Assembly: GCA_902728285.1 (NCBI GenBank) | Contig: CACVBU010001138.1 | Coordinates: forward strand, 986,906-1,050,905 | Direction of reading: 5' to 3' | Source of the DNA: Clytia hemisphaerica | Lineage: Eukaryota > Cnidaria > Hydrozoa > Leptothecata > Clytiidae | DNA length: 64,000 bases | Shown: in pieces, positions 48,139-59,700 of the stretch | Numbering within the stretch: the first letter of the stretch is position 1 | Layout of the letters: every line of letters starts with the position of its first letter | Made by a program: the position numbers and the translations under genes | Notes under the pieces: generated by a model | Database searches by the model: none | The model's input: the letters and a program-made list of their open reading frames with translations, nothing else | What the model was told of the DNA's origin: nothing

Positions 48139-48894
48139 GGGTTGGTGTAATTTAAGATGCACGATCTAACGATTTACGATGCACGATTCGCGCTCCGTGC
48201 ATAAAATATGTTAATTCATGCATAATTATGCTAATCATGTTAAAAAATTTAGGCCATTTACAAACTTTCATTCGCTGAAGCTCAATTATTTTTAAAAACA
48301 TTATTTATGTAAGATTATACAAATTATATTTAAAAAAGCTTTTAGTGCGTTTTCATAGATTAAAAGAAAGTGAAAGCCACGTGCATTCACCTTCTGTACT
48401 CTCTCTCTTTTTCATAATTTGAATCAATCTAGGGGAATTGTTTACCGGAAGAAAATTCTTTTTCATAATAGAGCACCCGTTTTTTGCTTCGTACATTACG
48501 GTCCGCAAAACATATTGTTCTACAATATATTCTTCTATTTGCTTTAAGATAAAAATTCCTATATATTCGATTAATGATTGTTAAAACTGAGAGCAAAAAT
48601 ATTTCTTGTGCATTGTTTATTACTTTCACTTTCTTTCTATTGTAAGATTATGTAATTTCTTTTCATAATTTTACGGTCGTAATTATTCGTAGTTCCATTG
48701 CTCTTACTTATTTCTTTTTGGATAAATTTACTGTGGTAAACAAAAGTGAGAAAAGATTATGCCATTGTTTTAGAATTATGTTATATAATTCAAGTTTTAT
48801 GATAATTATTAGGAATAATCAGCATATTTTATGCATGGATCGCGGATCGCGAATCATAAATCGTTAGATCGTGCATCTTAAATTACACCAACCC
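48139..48894. mobile_element. Mutator-like non-autonomous transposon, copy 2
   Basis: Same GGGTTGGTGTAATTTAAG termini as 613-2006, in the opposite internal orientation, with a 9-bp duplication CTTTTATTT/CTTTTATTG (48130-48138, 48895-48903; one mismatch). It is 756 bp long because it lacks the 643-bp insertion found in copy 1. Confidence 0.88.
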
Positions 48895-48904
48895 CTTTTA
48901 TTGT

Positions 48905-49670
48905 TATAATGTTTTTTCTTAAGATATTTTGTTGGCTTCATAATCTTTGTGTAAACTTGTATGTATATGTTATGCATATAAAGAAATGTTATACCCATTA
49001 GAACAATGAAATATTAAATTTTGTAATCCTAAAAGTAATACATTTACAAAACAATAAAAGCCTTTCAGGTCTCCTAACAGTTTGCATTAATGAATGCGTG
49101 AATGGGCTTTTTGGGTTGTGTGAATATGCGCTATTTTTTGCATGAATATGTGAATTTTCTTTTTTTCCGCTGATTATGTTCAAATTTCCTGATTTTCAAT
49201 ATGTTTCCCCGAATTTTCCCAAAAAGTTTTCTGATTTTCTATAAAATTGTGTTTGTGTGAAACTTGAGAAAAATTTGCGTGAATACTTGAATTTTGAAAA
49301 AAAGTTGCGTGATTGCCTGAGTTGAGGGTCTACTGGGTTGGGCCTCATTTGGAAATTTTGTTCTTAAAGACATAGTGTTGCCGTCAAGGCAAATGTTCAG
49401 TCTCAAAATTAGTGCCTGAGAAAACTTTTCTGACTTAAATTGTAAGATTGGCCATTTTCTTGTAGTAGAGAAGGATCCTATCTTCAAGATAAAATGGCCA
49501 ATCTCTAAATTTTAATTCAGTAAAGTTAAAAAGAATTAGTTTTCACAGACACAAGTTAGTAATACTAATAAGCTTTCAAGGTTGGCATTTGAAAATTTGG
49601 AAAATATAAGTGTTTGATAATTTCATTGTTTTTTCAAATTTATAAAATTTTATCTTGATTTCATTCAGAA
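48905..49670. other. No gene recognised
   Basis: AT-rich, with GCGTGAAT/GTGTGAAT motifs recurring at 49090-49320 and an inverted pair TTTGGCCATTTT-like near 49450 and 49485. Immediately upstream of the first myotubularin coding exon. Confidence 0.35.
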
Positions 49671-49688
49671 AAAATAAAAGTTTCAGAC

Positions 49689-50730
49689 ATGGCAAATCGA
49701 GAGTCTGATATAACAATAACAAATGATGAATCAGGAGATGAACATGATGTGAGTAGTTTATATCTTTCCAAAAGTCTGCTTAATTACTGTTTCACTTCAA
49801 CTCTTGGGATGCTGGAATGAAGCCGTCACCTTAGATTGAAGAGAATCAAGTATTATTTGAACGCTTTTATTAATTATTCTACTGAGCATTTTAAAATTTG
49901 CATCAAAATGTGTTGTATTATATCTCTATTATTTTACTCTGTAGAGCTTTGGAGAAGATAATAATTCACCTTTTGGAACAAGTGAGATTCCTGCTCTGTA
50001 TGAAAATGAATCCATTGTATGCTCAGGTATATAGCTTTAATCCGAAATGGGATCTTTCACTTTTAAAGTTTGTTGCAACAATTTATAGAGGGTTGCCTGA
50101 CAACCCATCCTTGAATTTCCCATTTTGAATATTCAATATGATTTTATTATACACAACCTGCAAATCAGCTTATTAAAGAATATGACTAGAACGAAAATAT
50201 ACAGCTATATCATTAATTATTATGTAAAACTCTAAATTGCAATCTACATCTTTTAGCATCTGATGTGAATCTTCATTGTTTGTATTCTGGAAGAGTGAAT
50301 GGCGTTTTGCATGTTACAAAATACAGGTTGTACTTTGAAGTTACAAAGGTACTTATCCCTTACTTTTTAATAAATATTGAATGTTATTCTTAAAATTTCA
50401 TATCTTTCAAATGGATTATTCATTTATTTATTAGTGATTACCTAAAGGCATTATTTTGTATCAAAATCTTTTATGTTTTTAAGTTATTCTACAAATTTTA
50501 TTCTTCAAACTAATCAAATGTGAACAATTTGATTACATATTTTGTAATTTTAATATTTTTTACCTTTAGGATTATGATATGAAAACAGTTGATATACCTC
50601 TTGGGAATATTACCAAAGTTGATAAGATCGGAAGCTCCAACAAACAAAAGCAGGATGTTTCTGGCCTTGAAATCATTTGCAAGGTAAAAAACCTAGCCAA
50701 CCAAACTAATATAGATCTTAATTCAAGTGG

Positions 50731-50767
<37 letters not shown>

Positions 50768-53700
50768 CAGTATACAAGTTCACAGGCCCGAGGTGGGCCT
50801 CTTCGAACCGGTTTGATTACAATTCTAATTTGTTAAATATCTAAGTTTGTGTCTTTTCCACGCTTCATTAAGGTTTTCTTTAAACAAGTGAATGGAGGTC
50901 GACTCGACGACAAATCGTGGCAATGCATTTCATGTAGGAATTGTTCTATAGTAGAATGACTTTGTTTGCGCTCCTCGAAGAGCATCAGCAGCAAAGTTTG
51001 GAACGAATTCGTGATCGTGAAATCTGGCTGGACGAGTTCTTTTAACTAGCTTGTCCCGAGTTGTTTTTGGATCATAAAAATGGATATGCTTATACATTTG
51101 GACCATATCGCAGAAAAGTCTTCTAAACTCAAGAGATGGAAGCTTGAGTCTTTGTAAACGCTCCTCATAGTGGAGATTACCATACTGCGGAATCAGTCTT
51201 GTTGCCCGTCTTTGGACCCCTTCAATCAGATTAACGCTGCGTCGTAATTTCGTCTGCCATACTGATTGTGCATATTCTAGATGCGTTCTGAAAAAGGTCG
51301 TATACAATGTGCAAAATGCCGAAGGGCTCAGGTCACTAAAGCTTCTTTGGATGACTCCTAAGATAAAATTCGCTTTATTGACTTGTCTAGAGATATGTTC
51401 CTTAAAAGATAATTCAGAGTCAATCAAGATGCCTAGGTCTTTTTCTTCAAAAACATGTTCAAGTTTGTTACCTCCAAGTTGGTATCTGTGTGCATGCTTA
51501 ATATTAGAAAATTTACCTATAGTCAAGACATGGCATTTGTCAGGATGAAACTTTAGTAACCAATCTCGGGACCACTTTTCCAATTCATAGATATCTTTTT
51601 GAACAACTAGAGAGTCTCTAATAGAATTGATTATTTTCACTATCTTCGTATCGTCGGCAAAGAGAAATGCATCGGAGACTACCTTTTCTGGCAAATCGTT
51701 TATGTAGATAACAAAGAGCAGAGGCTCAAGTACGCTTCCTTGAGGAATTCCACTTATGACATGGTCAGTAGTTGATTTAGCTGAGTTAACCTTGACTAGT
51801 TGCTTGCGGTCTGATAAAAACGCTGTAATCCATTTTAACAGGTTTCCGCTGATCCCGTAACATTCTAGTTTCTTTATCAACCTCCTGTGAGGAACTGTAC
51901 CAAACGCTTTTGCAAAATCACAGTAGACACAGTCAACTACTTTTCCTTCTGACATTGATTCGCAGCAAAGGTCGATATAATAGAGTAGTTGGGCTTTATC
52001 AACTGTTTTGACTTGCTCATACTATAATTGACACTTTCCAGTATATTTAACCAGAAATTATAATATTAATTTATCTACTTCCTGCTACTTCTAGAATAAA
52101 TTGTGAAAATTCATTTACAGACAAGACATTTCATTGATTGTCAACTAGGCTGCATGCATCCCCAAATTAGTTTTGATATATATCATAACTTATCAGATGG
52201 GATGTGTGCAGCCTAATTGTCAACATAATGTTCCAAACGATGCAACATTCATTCACTATATTGGCCAAAAGTTGCAATATATTCGGAATGCATTGACAGT
52301 CAATTGAAAATCTACTGACAATAATTTTATAATTTCACTTCAGCCTAATTCTATGTAATATCCTGTTTATATTAGGATGGTTTAGTCTGGCTGGCTAGTT
52401 TGGATGGTCTTGAGAACAATTTGATTCATCAAAAACAGTTTAGATGTAACATGTTTAGTACATTTTTCCCATAAAGTCATTACCCCGTATGAACAGCCCT
52501 TCAAATACTGTTTGGATATTTTTTATTTAATACATATAATGGTTAAGAAATCTTTTGCTTTAGTTTATAAACTTTTCTAATTTTTACTTTTAGGATATGA
52601 GAAATTTCAAATTTGCTTTAAAGCATGAGAGCAAGAAAAAGGTTTTTGATGCAATTCAGGTAAATAGAAAACACTTTTTCAATATTTTTCCAAGATGTCA
52701 GGAACTGATGATCTCGTTCTTTTGAAATAGAAAATCAGCTACATATTTCAGTATAACGAGTGCTAGTAAATAGAAAATTTTCCTGTTTATTGTTGACTTT
52801 TTTCATCCTTAGACGTACGCTTTTCCAATATCCAATGGTAAGGTAAGTTTATTCAAACGAGCTTCTTATTCCTTTGTTGTCAAAATACTTTGTAACGCGA
52901 ATGTAAAGTAAAGTAACATGAAATTAACATAACAGGACACAACAGGTGGTCTTGATTAAAGGGATTACCTGGTTTTAGTAAAGATACAATGTTTCAATTC
53001 ATGTTACTAAATGGTTACTTATATCACCTTATATTCCTGTAATAAGGTATTCAATTTATAATGAAGTCTTGATTTGGAAAATTGAAAACAATTGTTGAAA
53101 AGTTTTTTTAGTCCTTCTGAATGTGATAAAATTTTAACCGCTCGTTCAATTTGACATCGAAATTCCTCATCTTCTTACATTCTTATTTTTTTTTCACAGA
53201 GTTTCTTTGCATTTGATAATGGTACAGAGTACAGATTAAATGGTTGGGATGTTTATGATGCGGCTAAAGAAATGCAAAGATTGGTGAGTTTTGTAGAGGA
53301 AGCTCCTAACTTTGTATTTATTATGATGCATAGTAGGGGGTAAACCCTTTAGGACCCGTAGCTTATGGACTAGGTTTGGTTGAGTCACATAAAAGATGTC
53401 TCATGTCCTAATGGCTTGCATTCTTTTATTTGATTTTGAATTTTGGTGGTGGTGTAAGATTCTTTTGCCAATTTATCTTATGATAAGGTACTAATGAAAT
53501 ATATGCTTTTTTATGCCTATGTAAGATTCATTCTGTGCTTAAGAATTTGCAGGGTTTTCCGATAAGAAATGCTTAGAAAATATAGTGGTGCTATAATGTC
53601 TATGTAGAACTTCACTATAGAGTCTATAGTCACCATAGAAGACTAGATGACATATAACCTATGAAAAATAATAATGAAAAAAAACATTTTCAGGGATTAC

Positions 53701-56700
53701 CAACTGATTGCTGGAGATTAACAGAATTGAATAAAGATTATAGACTCTGTGATACATACCCTGCTGTTGTAAGTATACTTAATTCTTCAAAAGTATTTTT
53801 GTGTCAAAACAATGCAGTGTTTTATTTCCAAAAATAGGGTACATAAAAAATTATATTCCATCAACCTACATTAGAAATGACATAGTATGAACCCCCCCTT
53901 TTTTAAGGGGGGGGATCCGAGTTTTCAAGGAAGGCTTTATAGGGGGGATGGGCAATTTTCCAGTTAAAATGGGGGGTTTGAGCTTATAGGGGGGGGGTCA
54001 AATAAAAATGGGGGGATAGTAACTTTTTGGTTAAAAAGATTTTTTTTTTATGTTATATGTTGATTTGAGTCAATAAAATTTAATATCACATAATTTCTCG
54101 GACCCCTGTAAATAGTGCGGGATCAAAAAATTTTAAAAATAGGGGGGATACCTTTATAGGGGGGGATGAAATATTAATGGGGGGGTTCAGACCCCTCTGC
54201 ACACTATGTAATGAAATTGCAAGTGAAATCAGCTAGTTCACTATCATGTTTATTGTTTAGAGGTTTTTCATGTTTTGCTAATCAACAAACGTTCGAATCT
54301 GTAGAGGTGATCTCATACGCAAATCCAACGTTTTTCCATAATGGCGGAATCTATGTAACTTAAAAATATGAAAAACCTTTAAATGCATGCTTACTTACGG
54401 GCAAAGTGATTTTCAGATTATTATTGTTATTTTTTTGGACCTACCTGGAGGTCCTATAAATTAACCTTTGTCCGTCCGTTCGTTAGTTACCAGCTTTTCT
54501 CGAGATTGGCTCATTAGTTTTTTCTAATTTTTTGCACACTGATGCAAAATGTCAATACCTAAATTGTGACGGAGCCCGATTTTCGAAAAAAATTCAATTC
54601 CGGCCAAAAATACCGGAAATATGAAGGAAAAACTGTTTTTTTGGCATTTTATCATTAGTTTTTTCTGATTTTTTGCTCAAAGATGTGTATTAACAATGCC
54701 CTAAACATGGCCGAGTCCGATTTTTGAGAAAAAAAATTTTCCCGCGGAAAATGCCGGAAATCGTCGTTTTTCTAGATTTTCATTGGACTTTTTCCTTATA
54801 GTTGGTTGTTTTTTCATTCAATTTTTTCATTATTAATAGCAATGCCCACCATCAAGCATGTTTCAATTTTCAATAAAATTGATTTTTGAAGCCAGAACTT
54901 CCTATTTATTTTTTCCCTACAACCCTTCCCCCTCCCCCCATCAACAATCAATGATGAATTTATTGCGTTGTGTATTTTCGATAAACGCTATATTTTCTGA
55001 CTGATTTTTTTCATTTTTCTTTTTGCATTGCTATCTAACTTTCATCATCAGGTAGGTCCATTCAGCAAGTTGCTTGTTGTACTGTGTGTTTATTTATTTT
55101 TTATTCTTTTTCTTTTCATTCAGCTTGCAGTACCTCATCAAATCAGTGACGAAGAAGTGCAAAAGTGTGCCACTTGTAGAAGCAAATCACGTTTTCCTGT
55201 ATGATCATACATACCCTAGTTTATTTTTTTATCGTTTCGAACTGTAAGGCCTTCTAACCCTTTCCAGAAAATGTTCATAAAGTTCAAGTTGTGATAGAAA
55301 TTCAGGTCTAAGGACATTGTCCTCACTCCTCTGCCAGTAATTTTCTTACTGATAGACCAGCACAAACTACTTTTTTAACATTGACCTTATTATAATTAAT
55401 TTTAAAGGGGCTTTTCTTCCTACTCAGGTACTTTCTTGGCTTCATCCTTCCAACAATGCTTCCATTACAAGGTGTAGTCAACCAAACGTTGGTGTCGGTG
55501 GTGTGAGAAGAAATAAAGATGACGAAAAGTATATATCTGTAAGTATAAAAGTAATAAACTATGAGATTGTCATTTTACAAAACCAATCGGAAAGTCTCCC
55601 TCAGTCATTCCACCTGATTGGTTGTTAGGGTTACTTTACTGTTAAAAAGAATGAAAAAATCGCCCTCGATTTTAATGTTTTTTCTGTTTCAAGATTTTTT
55701 GATATGCATCTACAAGTCTGCTAAATTGCGTGGGTTGTTTGCGTGCGTGTGTGCGTGCAAAAATTTTGACCAACGCAAAAAATAATGACCCATGCAAAAA
55801 TTTTGACCCACGCACCCACGCAAAAAAATGACCCACGCAAAAATATTGACCCACGCACCCACCCAAAAATATTGACCCACGCACTCACGCAACCCACGCA
55901 ATTTAGCAGACTATGCATCTACATATCTGCATTCCTCTACACATTTTTTTGTGTTCATACTCTATTTCCCCTTGTAGGCAATATTAGAAGCTAACTTACA
56001 ATGTCACAAGTTATTTATCATGGATGCTCGTCCAAAGATCAATGCAGTAGCCAACCAAGCTAAAGGTGGGGGATATGAAGATATTGAAAAATACCAGAAC
56101 ACAGAACTGGTCTTCTTGGATATCGCAAACATTCATGTCATGAGAGACAGGTAATGGAAGTTGAATATCAACTCTAAACACCACAAGGGAGTTGGTAGCT
56201 TTAGAATCCAGCTCTGAGTCTTCCGGGCTTCCGGTCTTAGGGCCTATTCCCTGTGCTAAGGGAAGGTTCACCTCCTCCTCCTCCTCCTCCTCCTCCTCCT
56301 CTGAGTCTTCCTTGTTAGAGAAAAGTAGTTCCGAAAACGAAACTTATTAATCTATAGATCGAAAAAAGATGAAAAGTTCCGATTTAGGAATTCGACTAGC
56401 ACTTAAAAGGTAAGTTTTTCTAAATTTCAATTGTGCCCGAGTAGATTGTCAATTGTTCTTTTGGCTGCTTTCTGCTTACTCAAATTTGAATCGTCATCAT
56501 TGAGATGTTTTGTCTTTTCTCCTTTTCAGTTTGAGAAAATTGAAAGACATGGTCTACCCGTCTGTTGACGACGCTCATTTCTTGTCCAACCTGGAATCCA
56601 CAAAATGGCTAGAATACATCAAGGTTAACTATAAAAAACAATTGTTGTCAGATATAATGTCTAAATGGGGGTAACAAAATGAGGTTTAAAATGAATTAAC

Positions 56701-59700
56701 CTTACAAAGGGTGATTGGTGGAAACAACTTTTTATAACTACCGGGTGTCCCATTTTGTGTCTTTGTCTGACTTATTTAATACCCTCATTTTTCGCCTTTT
56801 TTAACTTTTTTGAAAATAAATGTTTTAGCATTTAGACCTATTTTGATCTAGTTGACCAAATTTGACAAATGACCCCTCATAATTTAAGTTTATCCATTCT
56901 CTCTCCAATGCAAAAGAATTGATTCTTTAACAGCTCAAATAACTCGAGAAAATTCACTTTAAAGAGGGGGACTATTTTTGGGACACCCGGTACAAGTATT
57001 TTTAACGTCGCAAGTGAAGGTACCACAAGATAAGCAAGATTAATGTCGAATTTAACGCTAAACATGGCATGAAGGTCCAGCGACACAGCAATAGTCATAT
57101 TCTTGTTACAAGGCGCTGTTTCTTCCAAAATTAACTTAGATTGACGAAGCGCTGCTTCTTCAAAAACGGACAGACAGCACGGACAGCGAATGCAAGGCCC
57201 GATACTTGGCCTATTAATAAAATATTAAACGAAAGAAAAAGATCACTTTTGAAACCAACTTATTTTCAGGCAATCATAGCAGGAGCTGTGCGGATAGCTG
57301 ATACCGTTGATCGTTGTCGGACCTCTTGCATTGTACATTGTAGTGATGGATGGGACAGGACCCCGCAGGTATGGAACATTTTTGCTGATTTAGTTAATTT
57401 TTTTAAAGAATAAAAGAAAAAGATATTGTTACAGAATTATTGATAAAATATTTTCCAGGGGGTAAAATAAAATAAAATATAATTTTTTGTTTTCTTTTTT
57501 AGCTTACAGCTTTGGCTATGATTTTGTTAGACCCGTACTATCGGACACTCGTTGGATTTGAGGTAAATAAATGAAATGTTTTTGCCATTTTTGCCTCGAC
57601 TGGTGGCTTCTTCCCAACGCACTGAATTTTTTTCAATTTTTTAACATTTGTCCAAAATTAAGCAGTTAATTTTGTTTTTAAAAACCGGTGGGGGTCAAAT
57701 AGCATATTCTCAGGTATTTGTCAGGTGAAAAGACTTCTTTAACAATGAATTTTTTGACATGAGTTTTGAATTGCTTTTATTTAGTCAAATCATCAAGATT
57801 TTTGTGACAATTTTTATTTCCAGGTTCTGATTGAAAAGGAATGGTGTAGTTTCGGACACAAATTCGGACAGGTATTACCATTTTCTATTTTCCAAGAAAA
57901 AAAGTTGTATTTTTATTTTGATTTGCATTCAATTTTCATATTATCATTATTTTTTGATTTTGTAGAGGAATGGCTTAGGTGACAAAAATCATTCCGATGA
58001 TCAAAGGAGTCCAATTTTCCTACAGTTTATTGATGCTGTCTGGCAAGTTACAAGACAGGTAATAATATTCTCTTTTTTCAATGAAAGGTGCTTCAGAGTT
58101 GTTTAAATTGTACAAACATTTTGTAAGTGTTTAACATCCACTATCGAACAAAGAAAATTTTATTATCTTCTGTTATCCATCATTGAGGGAGTTAAGTTTT
58201 TGCTAGAGAAATCATCTACCGCTCAATTCATTATTCTTTAGAAGGGAGTTGTAACTCTTGGAATAAAACTTTCAGACCTCGAACCTTTAAGTGATGGCTG
58301 AGTAGTCTAAGGTGTTAACCCTACAAACCAGGGATTCCCGGTTTGAATCTCGGCTCCTTCCAATATTCTGATCAGTTCATTGATAGCCGATCCGGCTGGC
58401 CGTTGACCCCATGAAAACATTGGAAAAACTGTCTAAAACTCCAAGTTTACTAGGCTTTTCACGTCTATCCATTTCTTCTTTTTAAAGAAGAATGCGTTAA
58501 TTCTTTAGCTTTTTTTTTTGCAGTTTCCATGTGCTTTTGAATTCAATGAGCATTTCTTGATGACAATCCTTGACCATGTCAACAGGTAACACTTTTATGC
58601 CACTTTGTAAATTAAAACAATACAGGGTGTCCGGAAAAAAAGTATCGAGTCGTACCACTTCTATAGAATGAAAGTTCTTGTGTGTGTTTCACTAAATTTG
58701 TAATGTTTATCAAAGTTTCTCTGTGCCATATTAATTGTCATGAGACATCTTTTATGAATAACTTTTACAAAAACAATTCTCAATAACTTTAACGTCATGA
58801 AAATTGTAAAGAAAGTTAATTCTTTTTAATCATAATGACTGTGTATAAACAATTATTGTGTTGGTATATATTTTCTTACATTTTGTTAAACACACGCAAC
58901 AACCTTCTACTCAAAAATCATGTTCGAACTCGATACTTTTTTCCGGACACCCTGTAAAATACATTTGACCATTTTCTTTCTAATGATGGAAAAGAGTCAG
59001 CTGTCATATCTGACCATCTTGCCTTCAATATCAGTAGTCAGAGATAGCCTTTCATCTTTTAAAAGCACCATATATGTTATGTAGAGTACAACCTTAAGAG
59101 AGAAAAAAAATTGCCCTTTCACCGATTCTCGTGCAATTTGGTGGAATTTATTTGACAAAATTAAAAAAGATATTCAATTTGGCGAGGATTAATTTCAAGA
59201 ATGACCCTTTTGAAAATCTGGACCAAATAAGAGAAATAAACTCGGTGAGAATTAACCTTAGCGATTATCCAAAAAAAATAATTTGGCGAAATCAGCTCAA
59301 TGACCATTCTCTCTGCCCTTTATAGCATATAACATTTTCTCTTTTAGCTGTCTCTTTGGAACCTTTTTATTCAATTCTGAACAAGATCGTGTGAAAGGAG
59401 TAAGTAGATGCTACAGTTTTCTATCGATATTTACAGCGCTTTTGCAAATTGTTTTAATTTTCGATTCTAACTTAATATAACGTAGCCTATCCGTACCCCA
59501 ACAAATGACCTTCGGTGTCAAGGAAAAAGCCGTGGTCGTCTGGTACAGGCTAAATGTAACGTAGATCTATAAATACCGAATGTATAGTTCTACATCTGCA
59601 CTTTGAGCTTTATTAGTCTAAGCTCATTCGACGTCAATCGATACTTTAATCATTAGCCGATTTGAGAGAAAGTGTGTGATATATCAGGGAAGATAGAAAG

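Noticed and set aside
55710..55994. Overlapping ORFs on both strands over the CCCACGC repeats
   Set aside because: Repeat-derived, within an intronic fold-back element.
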